The notes beneath the pieces are model-generated. The model saw only the letters and a program-made list of their open reading frames with translations, did not search any database and had not been told where the DNA came from. This document shows positions 10,080-19,197 of a DNA stretch of 64,000 nt, in pieces; position 1 is the first letter of the stretch, and each line of letters opens with the position of its first letter. Position numbers and translations under genes: made by a program. The stretch comes from Streptomyces sp. TLI_105 (GTDB lineage Bacteria; Actinomycetota; Actinomycetes; Streptomycetales; Streptomycetaceae), in assembly GCF_900105415.1 (NCBI RefSeq), contig NZ_FNSM01000001.1:7386001-7450000 (forward strand). Reading direction: 5' to 3'.

Positions 10080-11060
10080 ATGAGCGCGCTGCGTGTCGGT
10101 GTCCTGGCCTATCCGGGCTGCTTCGCGTCCGAAGTCTTCGGCGTGCCCGACCTGTTGACGTTGGCCGGGCACGTCGCGGGGCCCGGCGGACCCGGCTACC
10201 GGGTGTCGATCGTCTCGCCGCGCCGCAGGGTCACCGCCTCCGGCGGCGCGCGGCTCGACGTCGGCCCGCTGCGCGAGGTCGACGTCCTCGTCGTACCGGG
10301 CTTCGAGCTGCTCCTCGGCGCGGACCTCGACGAGTGGCTCGGCGCCCTCGCACCCGAGATCGCGGCGATCCGCGCGCACTTCGCCGCCGGCACCGCCGTC
10401 GTCTCCCTCTGCGTCGGCGCGTTCCTGCTGGCCGACGCCGGGCTGCTCGACGGGCGCCGTGCCACGACCTCCTGGCTCCACGCGGACGCCCTGGCCCGTC
10501 GCCGCCCGGCCGCCGACGTCCGGCCCGAGGAGCTCGTCGTCACCGACACGGGAGTGACGACCACGGCCGCCTTCAGCGCCATGTACGACTTCGCGCTGGA
10601 CCTGATCCGCCGGCACGGCGGGCCCCGCGTGGCCCGCACCACCGCCCGCCTCGCCCTCGTCGACGACGCGCGCACCTCGCAGACCCCGTACGTGGACGCC
10701 GGGCTCCTTCCGCAGCCCGGCCACGGGTTCTCCGAGCGGGTCATGCGCCACCTCGACCAGCACCTCGCCGCCCGCTACGACCTCGCGGCCCTCGCCGCCG
10801 CCTTCGGCGTCAGCACCCGGACCCTGCTGCGCCGCTTCGCCGCCGAGACCGGCCGCACCCCCCTCGCCCACCTCCAGTCCTCCCGCGTCCGCCGCGCCCG
10901 CCACCTCCTGGAGACCACCGACCGCACCGTCGCCGCCATAGCCGCCTCCGTCGGCTACCGCGACCCCGGCACCTTCACCACCCTCTTCACCCGCCACACG
11001 GGCCATCCGCCGAGCGCCCACCGCGCGGCCTTCCGCTCCCGCCGGAAAGCGGCGACGTGA
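10080..11060 (+). CDS. GlxA-type AraC family regulator (DJ-1/PfpI domain)
   Basis: A 326-residue transcription factor with an N-terminal DJ-1/PfpI-like domain (residues 1-170; VSLCVGAFLLADAGLLDGRRATTSW around the Cys elbow) and a C-terminal double helix-turn-helix AraC domain. The second is marked by LAAAFGVSTRTLLRRFAAETGRTPLAHLQ and VAAIAASVGYRDPGTFTTLF. It starts at ATG 10080; the frame extends 14 codons further without family resemblance. It probably controls the divergent dienelactone hydrolase gene. The ligand is unknown. Confidence 0.92.
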   Translation: MSALRVGVLAYPGCFASEVFGVPDLLTLAGHVAGPGGPGYRVSIVSPRRRVTASGGARLDVGPLREVDVLVVPGFELLLGADLDEWLGALAPEIAAIRAHFAAGTAVVSLCVGAFLLADAGLLDGRRATTSWLHADALARRRPAADVRPEELVVTDTGVTTTAAFSAMYDFALDLIRRHGGPRVARTTARLALVDDARTSQTPYVDAGLLPQPGHGFSERVMRHLDQHLAARYDLAALAAAFGVSTRTLLRRFAAETGRTPLAHLQSSRVRRARHLLETTDRTVAAIAASVGYRDPGTFTTLFTRHTGHPPSAHRAAFRSRRKAAT

Positions 11061-11124
11061 ACAACAGCGGTCAAAGGGGCAGCGGGGAAAGGGAGTTGCC
11101 GGAGCGCTGCGATACGTTGACGGC

Positions 11125-11909
11125 GTGACCGACATCGAATCGCGCATCGACACCTCCCGGCCGCACACCGCCCGGATATGGAACTACTGGACCGGCGGCA
11201 AGGACAACTACCCGGTCGACCGGGAGGCCGGCGACCGGATCCGCGAGCTGCACCCCGGCATCGGGGAGTACGCGAAGGCGGACCGGCTGTTCCTGGGGCG
11301 GGCGGTGCGGCACCTGGCCGAGCAGGAGGGCATCCGGCAGTTCCTGGACATCGGCACGGGGCTGCCGAGCGCCGACAACACGCACGAGGTCGCCCAGCGC
11401 GTCGCCCCCGACGCACGGGTCGTGTACGTCGACAACGATCCGCTCGTGCTCGCGCACGCCCGCGCCCTGCTGGTCGGCACGCCCGAGGGCCGCACCGACT
11501 ACCTGGACGCCGACCTGCGGGACGTCGACACGATCCTGGCCGCCGCGGCGAAGACCCTCGACCTCTCGCAGCCGGTCGCGCTGATGCTGCTCGGGGTCGT
11601 CATCTTCGTCGAGGACGACGAGGAGTCGTACGGAGTCGTCCGCCGGCTCTTGGACGCGCTCGCCCCGGCAGCCACCTCGTCCTGTCCCACACGGTCACCC
11701 ACCCCGACATGCCGGACGTCGACGCGGCGGTGGCGTTCTGGAACGAGCACGGCACCCCGAAGCTCACCCAGCGCACCCCCGAGGCGATCGCCCGCTACTT
11801 CGACGGTCTGGAGCTGCTGGAGCCCGGAGTGGTGTCCTGCTCCGCCTGGCGGCCGGAGACGCCGACGCCGGACGTCGCGATGTACGCGGGCGTCGGCCGC
11901 AAGGAGTAA
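11125..11909 (+). pseudogene. SAM-dependent methyltransferase (Methyltransf_19/DUF574 type), frameshifted
   Basis: The gene encodes a family of SAM methyltransferases abundant in Streptomyces, with the N-terminal signature SRPHTARIWNYWTGGKDNYPVDREAG and SAM motif FLDIGTGLPSADNTHEV. The first frame (GTG 11125) is good up to LLDALAP near 11666 and then degenerates. The expected continuation GSHLVLSHTVTHPDMPD...YAGVGRKE lies in the next frame and ends at 11909. Restoring one base in the CCCCGG run at 11663-11668 joins the parts into about 261 residues, the family's normal length. It is either a recent pseudogene or a homopolymer sequencing error. Confidence 0.85.
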
Positions 11910-11918
11910 GAGGCGGGC

Positions 11919-12491
11919 CTACGGGGTCAGCCAGCCGCGCAGGAGTCTGCTCACGGTGGGCATCGCCACGTACGTCATCAGCACGTTGAAGACGCAGGCG
12001 ACGACCGCGCTGCTCAGCAGGAGGGGGAGCGCGGTGAGGCGGGGGACGAGGAAGAGGCTGCCGAACACGGAGATCGGATAGATCGCCAGGGTCGCGCTGA
12101 TCGCCATCTTCCACCGGGGCGGCGCGGGCCGGGTCGATCCCGGCTTGGCGAACCAGGTCTCCATGCCGGTGAGCTCGCGCCGGGCGATCTCGGTGTGGTG
12201 GTGACCCTCGCAGTCGGCGAACCAGGCGGCCCGCTCGGGGGATTCCTGCCAGGCCCGGCAGGCCTCCGCGTCCCGGAAGCGGTGGACGAGGAACCAGGGG
12301 GCGTCGCCGCCGGAGGAGCGGAAGAGTCCGTATCCGAGGTGGCCGGGGAAGGTGGCCGCCGTGTCGAGGATGCCCTTCGCCCACAGCTCGAAGGCGGCTT
12401 CGTGACCGGGCTCCACCCGGCGGGCTATCAGCAGGGTCACCTCGCCGGTGTCGGCGGGGACGGTGGTGTGTTCGAGGTCGGCCACGGTCAC
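11919..12491 (-). CDS. Antibiotic biosynthesis monooxygenase-domain membrane protein
   Basis: A 190-residue protein with an N-terminal ABM ferredoxin-like domain (about residues 15-105: EVTLLIARRVEPGHEAAFELW, FPGHLGYGLF, WFLVHRFRDAEACRAW). It is followed by two hydrophobic helices (about 130-185) that should anchor it in the membrane. GTG 12491 is preceded by AGGAG at a 5-base spacing. The architecture matches the COG3224-like group of membrane ABM proteins, whose role is not established. It is convergent with the frameshifted methyltransferase. Confidence 0.82.
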   Translation of the reverse strand: MTVADLEHTTVPADTGEVTLLIARRVEPGHEAAFELWAKGILDTAATFPGHLGYGLFRSSGGDAPWFLVHRFRDAEACRAWQESPERAAWFADCEGHHHTEIARRELTGMETWFAKPGSTRPAPPRWKMAISATLAIYPISVFGSLFLVPRLTALPLLLSSAVVACVFNVLMTYVAMPTVSRLLRGWLTP

Positions 12492-12714
12492 GGATACTCC
12501 TCATGATCACGCCGCGCCCGTGCCCACTCTACGCCGGGCCGCCGGGCCGCCGGGCCGCCGAGCCGGCGGGAGCGGTGCGGAGGGGCGGTCGCTCCTTCAG
12601 AGCATTCGGCGCCGGGCCGCCGCGCGGCGCCGGAGCGGGTCGACGGGTTCGGGATATCAGTGGTCGCAGGCGGCGGTCGGCGGTGATCGCCCTGTCCGGA
12701 AAGGCGGGATCTCC
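12492..12714. repeat. Low-complexity GC repeat in a divergent spacer
   Basis: About 12536-12567 the sequence is a short tandem run of GGGCCGCC-like units. No gene or clear hairpin operator was found. The spacer must hold the promoters of both flanking genes. Confidence 0.35.
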
Positions 12715-13200
12715 GTGACCGTCAAGGCCATCCCCGAGGGATATCCGCGTGTCACGCCGTACCTCTGTGTCGACGGGGCCGCGGCGGCGATCGACTTCTA
12801 CGTCTCCGTGCTCGGAGCGACCGAGCGGATGAGGATGCCGGCGCCCGACGGCACGATCGGCCATGCCGAGCTGGAGCTCGGCAACGCGCTCATCATGCTC
12901 GCGGACGAGTTCCCGAGCATGGGCTTCCGCTCGCCGACGACGGTGGGCGGCACGCCCGTCACCCTGCACGTGTACGTCGAGGACGTCGACGCGGTCTTCG
13001 CCGAGGCCCTCGCCCGGGGCGCCACGGAGCTGTCACCGGTGAAGAACGAGTTCTACGGCGACCGCACCGGACAGTTCGAGGACCCCTTCGGACACCGCTG
13101 GAACATCTCCACGCACGTCGAGGACGTCTCTCCGGAGGAGATGGAGAAGCGGGCCGGGGAGGCCATGCGGGCCATGGAGTTCCCCCGGGACGGCGGCTGA
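12715..13200 (+). CDS. VOC family (PhnB-like/glyoxalase-fold) protein
   Basis: A 161-residue single-domain member of the vicinal oxygen chelate superfamily, close to PhnB/DUF1428-like proteins. It carries YLCVDGAAAAIDFYVSVLGATERMRM at the start of the fold, GHAELELGNALIMLADE in the middle and QFEDPFGHRWNISTHVEDVSPEEM at the end, the last being highly typical. The start GTG 12715 is preceded by AAGGCGGGA. The substrate is unknown, and the metal ligands may not be complete. Confidence 0.88.
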   Translation: MTVKAIPEGYPRVTPYLCVDGAAAAIDFYVSVLGATERMRMPAPDGTIGHAELELGNALIMLADEFPSMGFRSPTTVGGTPVTLHVYVEDVDAVFAEALARGATELSPVKNEFYGDRTGQFEDPFGHRWNISTHVEDVSPEEMEKRAGEAMRAMEFPRDGG

Positions 13201-13222
13201 GACGCCCGCCCCGCGTGTCGCC

Positions 13223-14692
13223 TCACCGGATCCGGAAGGTGGCCATCATGCCCATGGCCGAGTGGTCGAGCATGTGGCAGTGGTACACGTAGTCGCCGCG
13301 GAAGCCGTCGAACGTCATGTGCAGTTTCACCGTCTCGCCCGGCATGACCCGCACCGTGTCCTTCAGACCCGCCTCGGTCGGACCCGCGGGCCGTCCGCCG
13401 CGTTCGAGGACCCGGAACTGGACCAGGTGCACATGGAAGTTGTGCGGGGCGCGCTTGTTGGCGTTGGTGACGTTCCAGATCTCGGAGGACCCGAAGGCCA
13501 CGGTGGTGTCGACGCGATCGGGGTCGAACATCCGCCCGTTGACGAACCCCCGGGGGTCGGCGCGCCCGTCCTCGTCCATGCTGAGCTCGATGTGGCGGGT
13601 GACGGCGGCCTTGGGCAGCGCGGCGGCGGGCGGCAGCCTCCGCAGGACCCGGGGGACGCGGCTGGGGTCGTCGGCGGTGCGCACGACGTCGAAGCGGAGC
13701 ACCTTGCCGACCTGCTCGGGCCGGCCCGGTCCGGTGTTGGCGAGCACCAGCCGGGTGCCCACGGGGTGGCGGGAGAAGTCGATGACCACGTCGGCGCGTT
13801 CCCCGGGCGAGAGCGTGAGGACGGGCACGGCGACGGGGCGTTCGAGCAGGCCGCCGTCCGAGCCGATCTGGGTGAGCGGAGTGCCGTCGGACAGGCTCAG
13901 CGAGAAGAGCCGCAGGTTGGAGCCGTTGAGCAGCCGGAAGCGGTACTTGCGGGCAGCGACCTGGAAGTACGGGGTGGGGCGGCCGTTGGCGAGGACGGTG
14001 GTGCGGTTCCGGTCGCCCATCGTGTACGCCAGCTGCCCGTGCTCGTCGAAGCGGGCGTCGCGGATCGTGATGGGCACGTCGTACCGGCCCTTGGGCAGCG
14101 GCAGGCTCTGTTCGAGGTCGTCCGTGAGCAGATAGCCGCCGGACAGGCCGCGGTAGACGTGCTCGGCCTCCATGTGGTGGGCGTGGTCGTGGAACCAGAG
14201 CGAGGCGTGGGGCTGCCGGTTGGTGTACACGTACGTCCGCGCGGTGCCGGGGGCGAAGACGTCCATCGGGTTGCCGTCGGAGGGGGGCGGGACGTTCCCA
14301 CCGTGCAGGTGGACGGAGACGGGCATGTGGAGGCCGTTGTGGTGGCGGACGAGGACGCGCCGCCCGGAGCGGGCGTGGATGACGGGGCCGGGGAAGTGCC
14401 CGTCGTAGGTCAGGACATCGGTGGCGACGCCGGGGAGGATCTCGGCGGTGGTCTTGCGGATGGTCAGCTCGTAGAGGTCCACGCCTCCCGTCGAGGAGAG
14501 GGGACGCAGCACGGGCGGGACCGGCATGGCCGTGGTGAAGGCGGGCGGCGCGGGGGCGGGCGCACGGCGCGGGCCGGCAGGCGGCAGGGCCTCCGCCGCG
14601 TACGCCTCGCCCCCGGCGGGAGTGCCGGGGGCGAGGAGCGGCAGGCCTGCGGCGGCGAGAGCCCCGCCGAGCACGCTGCGACGGGTGATCAT
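13223..14692 (-). CDS. Tat-exported multicopper oxidase (CotA/bilirubin oxidase type)
   Basis: A 489-residue laccase-like copper oxidase expected outside the membrane. ATG 14692 gives a twin-arginine signal, TRRSVLGGALAAAGLPLL. The copper-binding motifs appear in order: HLHGGN, WFHDHAHH, PHNFHVHLVQF and YHCHMLDHSAMGMM, which together give the type 1, 2 and 3 centres. The final Met after HCHxxxH is a type 1 axial ligand. The open frame extends to 15499, but only the Tat start is plausible. No metal regulator is adjacent. Confidence 0.95.
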   Translation of the reverse strand: MITRRSVLGGALAAAGLPLLAPGTPAGGEAYAAEALPPAGPRRAPAPAPPAFTTAMPVPPVLRPLSSTGGVDLYELTIRKTTAEILPGVATDVLTYDGHFPGPVIHARSGRRVLVRHHNGLHMPVSVHLHGGNVPPPSDGNPMDVFAPGTARTYVYTNRQPHASLWFHDHAHHMEAEHVYRGLSGGYLLTDDLEQSLPLPKGRYDVPITIRDARFDEHGQLAYTMGDRNRTTVLANGRPTPYFQVAARKYRFRLLNGSNLRLFSLSLSDGTPLTQIGSDGGLLERPVAVPVLTLSPGERADVVIDFSRHPVGTRLVLANTGPGRPEQVGKVLRFDVVRTADDPSRVPRVLRRLPPAAALPKAAVTRHIELSMDEDGRADPRGFVNGRMFDPDRVDTTVAFGSSEIWNVTNANKRAPHNFHVHLVQFRVLERGGRPAGPTEAGLKDTVRVMPGETVKLHMTFDGFRGDYVYHCHMLDHSAMGMMATFRIR

Positions 14693-14937
14693 CGGCTTCC
14701 TCCCGGGAGCTGGGCGGCACGTGACGCCGGACGAGTGGCTTCCGGCGGGCCGGCCGACACCCTGTGATCCAGGTCTAACCGAGAGCGGGGAGAACCGCAC
14801 ACGGCGACGGCGCCGGCGCGGCCCGCCGCACGCCGCCACGGGTCGGCCCGGACGGCGTGACGTCTGGGGCGAGGGCCGTCCGGCCCGGCGCCGGACCAGG
14901 TACTCCGTGTGGGGAAGGGGAGGCGTGCCGAGAGGTC

Positions 14938-15378
14938 TCAACGGGGGAACGCGGTGCGCAGGGCGGAGCCTCGGGTGAGGAACGCGAGGCGGACCACGGG
15001 CAGCACGCAGACGGTCTGCAGCGCGGCGTACCACGGCGGGCAGACGCCCGGCACCAGGTCGACGCCGATGATCGCGACCGGCAGGACGACGGCGAGGGAC
15101 CGCACGCGCTCGAAGGCGCGCCGGGATCCCCGGGAGGCGGACACGGCCAGGCGGTGGACCGGCACGGCGACCACGGGCAGCAGGACGGCCCGTACCCACA
15201 TGAAGGTGTTCACCGGATGACCGGCGCCCGCCACCGCGACGACCGTGAGGAGGGAGAGGACGCCGAGCGCGCCGTAGATCTTGACGCTCGTCCTCGCCGT
15301 GGCGAAGGCTCGGCGGGTGGCGGCACGGTCGAGCGGGGCGGCCGTGGACGGGTCGTTCAGGTCGGTTTCCATACTCAC
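14938..15378 (-). CDS. Small integral membrane protein, function unknown
   Basis: A 146-residue protein with a short hydrophilic N-terminus and three or four hydrophobic helices (GALGVLSLLTVVAVAGAG, MWVRAVLLPVVAVPVHRLAV, LAVVLPVAIIGVDLVPG, LQTVCVLPVVRLAFLT). I do not recognise a named family. The start is GTG 15378 or ATG 15372. It is divergent from the sensor kinase gene and may be a target of that two-component system; this is inference from position only. Confidence 0.7.
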   Translation of the reverse strand: MSMETDLNDPSTAAPLDRAATRRAFATARTSVKIYGALGVLSLLTVVAVAGAGHPVNTFMWVRAVLLPVVAVPVHRLAVSASRGSRRAFERVRSLAVVLPVAIIGVDLVPGVCPPWYAALQTVCVLPVVRLAFLTRGSALRTAFPR

Positions 15379-15534
15379 CGACCCTGCCGCGCGTCCGGCG
15401 GGGCCGGTATCCGTCTGGGCGTACGAGGGGGTGGGGCCAGACCCACTCCCCGGCCGACCGGGGCGGCGAAGGACGCTCCCCGGTGCACAGTGGACGCACC
15501 GAACGGCAGCCGAGCGGAAGACGAAGGCGGAGGC

Positions 15535-16863
15535 ATGGGACAGCTGGGTACGTGGTCGGCGCGCGTCGGCGGGGGGCTCTCGCGCGTCGGCGTGGGGTTC
15601 TTACGGGCGTGCGCCGTGGTGGTCGTCAGCATGCTGATCCCGGCCGTGTGGGCCGGCGCGGTGGCGCTGGGCATCCGCTGGGGGCCCGGCAACCCGTGGT
15701 CGTGGGCGGCGCCGGCCGTCCTGGTCTGCGCGGGCACGCTCGCCCTGTCCCGACCGGTCTGCCGGGCCGTCCGTCTCCTCGTCGCCCGCTGGACGGGCAC
15801 CGTCGTCCCCGCCGGCTACCGGGAGGCCCCGCCGGTCACACGGATGGCCACCGGCTACTGGTGGAACGGCTTCGGCTACGAACGCACCCGCCGCGACGCC
15901 CTCATGGACCAGCGGTGGCGCCTCCGGTGGAACGACCCGGCGAACCGGCGGGATCTGCGCTTCACGGCGATCCTGCCGCTCACCGCGGGCCTCGTCGCGC
16001 TGCTTCCGCCGGCCGGCGCCGTCGCCACCGTGCTCGGACTCGTGTCCGGGTTCGGATCCGGTCCGTCGGGGACCCTCGGCCGCCTCCTCGGACTGCTCGG
16101 CCTGGTGGTGGCCGTCGCCCTCGCCCCGTACGCCTGGCGGACGATCGAGCCGGTCGCCGTGCGGTTCCTGCGTCCCTCGGCCGCGATGGCGCTGGCGGAG
16201 CGCGTGGAGGAACTGACCGCCCAGCGCGCCGATGTGACGACCGCCCAGGCCGCCGAGATCCGCCGGATCGAGCGGGACCTCCACGACGGGGCGCAGGCCC
16301 GTCTGGTCGGCCTCGGGCTCTCCCTGGCGACGGCGGAGAAGCTCCTGGAGACCGACCCCGACCGGGCGAAGGCGCTGATGCGGGAGGCGCGGGCGGGCGC
16401 CACCGCGTCCCTGACCGAACTCCGGGAGCTGGTCAGGGGCATCAACCCGCCCGTCCTGAGCGACCGAGGGCTCGTCGACGCCGTCCGCGCCCTGGCCCTG
16501 GACAACCCGCTCGCCGTCGCCGTCAGCGCGGATCTCCGGCACCGCCCGGACCCGCCGGTCGAGTCGGCCCTCTACTTCGCCGTCGCCGAACTGCTGAGCA
16601 ACGCGGTCAAGCACGCCGGCGCGACCCGCGTCCGGATCTCCCTCGCCGAAGGCGGGCCGGGCGCGGCCGGGGCCGAGGGGACGGGCACCGGAGTCGTCAT
16701 CGAGGTCGAGGACGACGGCCGGGGCGGGGCCCGCGTCCGGGACGGCGGCGGCCTCGCCGGACTGCGCCGCCGACTCGCCGCCTTCGACGGCACCCTGGAG
16801 ATCACCAGCCCGGCGGGCGGCCCGACCCGAGCGACCCTGGAGGTGCCGTGCGCATCGTCGTAG
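15535..16863 (+). CDS. Sensor histidine kinase (HisKA_3 type)
   Basis: A 442-residue membrane kinase of a NarL-type two-component system. ATG 15535 follows GGAGG. It has an N-terminal sensor with about four membrane helices, a dimerisation/phosphoacceptor box IERDLHDGAQARLVGLG with His at 250, and an HATPase domain with VAELLSNAVKHAGATRV (N box) and DDGRGGARVRDGGGLAGLRRRL. The downstream response regulator overlaps it by 16 bp, so the pair is co-translated. The signal is unknown. Confidence 0.94.
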   Translation: MGQLGTWSARVGGGLSRVGVGFLRACAVVVVSMLIPAVWAGAVALGIRWGPGNPWSWAAPAVLVCAGTLALSRPVCRAVRLLVARWTGTVVPAGYREAPPVTRMATGYWWNGFGYERTRRDALMDQRWRLRWNDPANRRDLRFTAILPLTAGLVALLPPAGAVATVLGLVSGFGSGPSGTLGRLLGLLGLVVAVALAPYAWRTIEPVAVRFLRPSAAMALAERVEELTAQRADVTTAQAAEIRRIERDLHDGAQARLVGLGLSLATAEKLLETDPDRAKALMREARAGATASLTELRELVRGINPPVLSDRGLVDAVRALALDNPLAVAVSADLRHRPDPPVESALYFAVAELLSNAVKHAGATRVRISLAEGGPGAAGAEGTGTGVVIEVEDDGRGGARVRDGGGLAGLRRRLAAFDGTLEITSPAGGPTRATLEVPCASS

Positions 16864-17498
16864 CCGAAGACCTCTACCTGCTGCGCGACGGGATGGTCCG
16901 GCTCATCGAGGCCTACGGCCACGAGGTGGTGGCGACGGCGGCCACCGGGCCGGAGACGCTGCGGGCCCTGCGCACCTGGCGGCCGGACGTCGCCGTCGTC
17001 GACGTCCGCATGCCGCCGAGCCATACGGACGAGGGACTGCGGGCGGCGATCGCCGCCCGCGCCGAACTGCCCGGACTGCCGGTCCTGATCCTGTCCCAGT
17101 ACGTCGAGCAGCTCTACGCCCGGGAGCTCCTGGCCGACGGCTCCGGCGGCATCGGCTACTTCCTCAAGGACAGCGTGTTCGACGCCGACCAGTTCGTCGA
17201 CGCGCTGGAGCGCGTCGCGGCGGGCGGGACCGCGATGGACCCCGCCGTCATCGCCAAACTGCTCGGCGGCGGGTCCTCGAACCGGCGTCTGGAGAAGCTC
17301 ACCGAACGCGAGCACTCCGTGCTCGGTCTCATGGCCGAGGGGCTGTCCAACCAGGTCATCGCCCAGCGCCTCTTCCTGAGCGAGAGCGCGATCGGCAAGT
17401 ACACGACCTCGCTGTTCGGGAAGCTCGGCATCGTCGACGACGGCACCAACAACCGCCGTGTCCTCGCCGTCCTGGCCTACCTGAACAAGGAGGGCTGA
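16848..17498 (+). CDS. LuxR/NarL-type response regulator
   Basis: A 216-residue response regulator. The receiver domain begins MRIVVAEDLYLLRDG, with the phospho-acceptor Asp at residue 52 (VAVVDVRMP) and the conserved Lys in FLKDSV. The C-terminal LuxR helix-turn-helix runs LTEREHSVLGLMAEGLSNQVIAQRLFLSESAIGKYTTSLFGKLGI. GTG 16848 lies inside the end of the kinase gene. It is the partner of the upstream kinase. Confidence 0.95.
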   Translation: MRIVVAEDLYLLRDGMVRLIEAYGHEVVATAATGPETLRALRTWRPDVAVVDVRMPPSHTDEGLRAAIAARAELPGLPVLILSQYVEQLYARELLADGSGGIGYFLKDSVFDADQFVDALERVAAGGTAMDPAVIAKLLGGGSSNRRLEKLTEREHSVLGLMAEGLSNQVIAQRLFLSESAIGKYTTSLFGKLGIVDDGTNNRRVLAVLAYLNKEG

Positions 17499-17545
17499 GG
17501 GGGATCGGCCGGTCTGCGCGCGGAGGGCCGAGGAGCCCGCCCGGC

Positions 17546-17908
17546 TCAGCCGGTCTTCGCCAGGCCCGTCGCCCGGCCGTCCGCGTCCCGGGTGACCTCC
17601 AGGACCTCGTCCACGGCGGCGCGGTCGATCGGCCCGAACACGTGCGGGAAGAGGGTCCCCTCGGGGACGCCGGGCGGCGGGGTCGGCGCGGCGGCCTCCC
17701 ACTCCGTCCTGGAGGTGAGCCGGCTCTCGTCGAGGAGGAGCACCAGGAGCGGCCCGGAGGCGCTGCCGAAGAAGGCGTCGACGACGGCGAGCGTGGTCGG
17801 CTCGTCGGGGGAGCAGTGGACGAAGCCCTCCTCCGCGAGGGAGGCGGGGGCGTACGGCTCCTCCGGCCGGGCGGACCATTCGGCGGGCGTCACCACGTGG
17901 TAGATCAT
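17546..17908 (-). CDS. DUF952 family protein
   Basis: A 120-residue protein that begins MIYHVVTPAEWSARPE and contains FVHCSPDEPTTLAVVDAFF and LFPHVFGPIDRAAVDEV, the hallmarks of DUF952, a small family distantly like ADP-ribosyltransferase folds. Its biochemical role is not established. ATG 17908 gives the usual family length, although the open frame continues much further. It lies 56 bp downstream of the LysR gene on the same strand and may be cotranscribed with it. Confidence 0.88.
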   Translation of the reverse strand: MIYHVVTPAEWSARPEEPYAPASLAEEGFVHCSPDEPTTLAVVDAFFGSASGPLLVLLLDESRLTSRTEWEAAAPTPPPGVPEGTLFPHVFGPIDRAAVDEVLEVTRDADGRATGLAKTG

Positions 17909-17964
17909 GTTCCGGTTATAGCAGGAGAGCTCCGCGTCCTCCGAAGGACCGTGGGCGCCGGGGG

Positions 17965-18855
17965 TCACCAGGTGGGCCCGGCCTCGACCAGCAGGTCCCG
18001 GACCCGGGTGACGTCGGGGTTGTCGGGGCGGCCCGGGCGCTGGACGAGATAGCCGGTGTTGATGGGCGGGTCCTCCGGGTCGTGCAGGGACACCAGTGCG
18101 CCGGAGGCCAGTTCGGCGTGGCAGAGGTAGCGCGGCAGGACGCTGAAGCCCGCTCCGGCGACGACGGCGGTGAGCACCCCGCGCAGATCGGGGACGGTCA
18201 CGGCGGCGGGGCGGGACAGCCGCGCCCCGAACACATGCCGCCAGTAGCGGCGGGCGATGGGCAGATCCTCGGCGTACGCGACCAGGGGGACGGGGTACAG
18301 CGCCGCCGGCCCCTCCAGGGCCAGTCGCTCCTTGACGCGGTCGGCCCACACGGGGGCCGCGACGAGGACGAACTCCTCGTCGGTGAGCGGTACGGCGGTC
18401 AGCGCCCGCCCGCGCGGCCGGAAGGTGGCGATCACCAGATCGTGCCGGCCCGCGCGGAGCTCGTCGAGGAGCGGCTCGGTCAGGCCCGGGCTCACCCTCA
18501 GCCGTACGCCTTCGGCCGCCAGCGGGGCGAGGGCGGGCAGGACGCGCGCGCAGAGCAGTTCGGCGGGGCCCGCCAGATGGACGGGAGCGGTCCGCTGGTG
18601 GGGCGCGGCCTCGTGCCCGGTCACCGCGGCCAGCGCGTCGAGGGGCCCGGCGACCCGGGCGGCGAGCTCGTCGGCGACGGCGGTCGGGGCGACACCGCGC
18701 GGCAGCCGCTCGAAGAGCTCGCGGCCCGTCTGCCGCTCCAGGGCGCGGATCTGGGTCGTCACGGTCGGCTGCGACAGACCGAGCAGCCCCGCGGCGGCGG
18801 TGAACGAACCGGAGCGGTGGACGGCGAGGAACGTCCGCAGCAGGTTCAGGTCGGT
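17965..18855 (-). CDS. LysR family transcriptional regulator
   Basis: A LysR-type regulator of 296 residues from GTG 18855 (MTDLNLLRTFLAVHRSG). This start puts the helix-turn-helix (SFTAAAGLLGLSQPTVTTQIRALE) in its normal place; GTG 18894 would add 13 residues. The effector domain includes LPVAY-like strands, and the protein ends RVRDLLVEAGPTW. It starts just downstream of the stop of an AraC remnant on the same strand. Target genes and ligand are unknown; DUF952 downstream is a candidate. Confidence 0.9.
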   Translation of the reverse strand, partial: TDLNLLRTFLAVHRSGSFTAAAGLLGLSQPTVTTQIRALERQTGRELFERLPRGVAPTAVADELAARVAGPLDALAAVTGHEAAPHQRTAPVHLAGPAELLCARVLPALAPLAAEGVRLRVSPGLTEPLLDELRAGRHDLVIATFRPRGRALTAVPLTDEEFVLVAAPVWADRVKERLALEGPAALYPVPLVAYAEDLPIARRYWRHVFGARLSRPAAVTVPDLRGVLTAVVAGAGFSVLPRYLCHAELASGALVSLHDPEDPPINTGYLVQRPGRPDNPDVTRVRDLLVEAGPTW

Positions 18856-18904
18856 CACCGGCTGCACCGCGCCATCGGAATCCCCGTGTCTCACCCGCCG
18901 CAGC

Positions 18905-19197
18905 CTATCGGCCGGGCTGTGGGAGGGCGGCTTCTCCCCGGAAGGTGCGCCGGTACGCGAGCGGGGAGAGGCCGATCGCCGCGTGGAGGTGCCGGCGCGG
19001 CGAGGTGCCGGCCGTGAAGCCCGCCCGGCTCGCGACGGCGTCCACGGCGAGGTCCGTGGACGCCGGCAACTGCCGGGCCCGGGCCACCCGTTGCCGGACC
19101 GGTCGGCGGCCGGGGCTCCTGTCGACCTCCTCGTCGAACCGGCGGGCGAAGGGCCGCGGGCTCATCCGGGCGTGGCCGGCGAACTCGCGGGCCGGTT
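18905..19197 (-). pseudogene. C-terminal remnant of an AraC/GlxA family regulator
   Basis: On the minus strand, the residues from EFAGHARMSPRPFARRFDEE to LSPLAYRRTFRGEAALPQPGR form an AraC helix-turn-helix domain of the GlxA type, including VDAVASRAGFTAGTSPRRHLHAAIG. Nothing upstream of about 19197 matches the expected DJ-1/PfpI domain; instead the opposite strand encodes a MerR protein there. The frame stays open further only as a shadow of that gene. I read it as a truncated pseudogene of roughly 95 codons left by a deletion or recombination. Confidence 0.75.

Noticed and set aside
14693..15499. Extension of the multicopper oxidase frame to 15499.
   Set aside because: The twin-arginine signal at 14692 is the natural start, and the extension covers the separate membrane protein gene.
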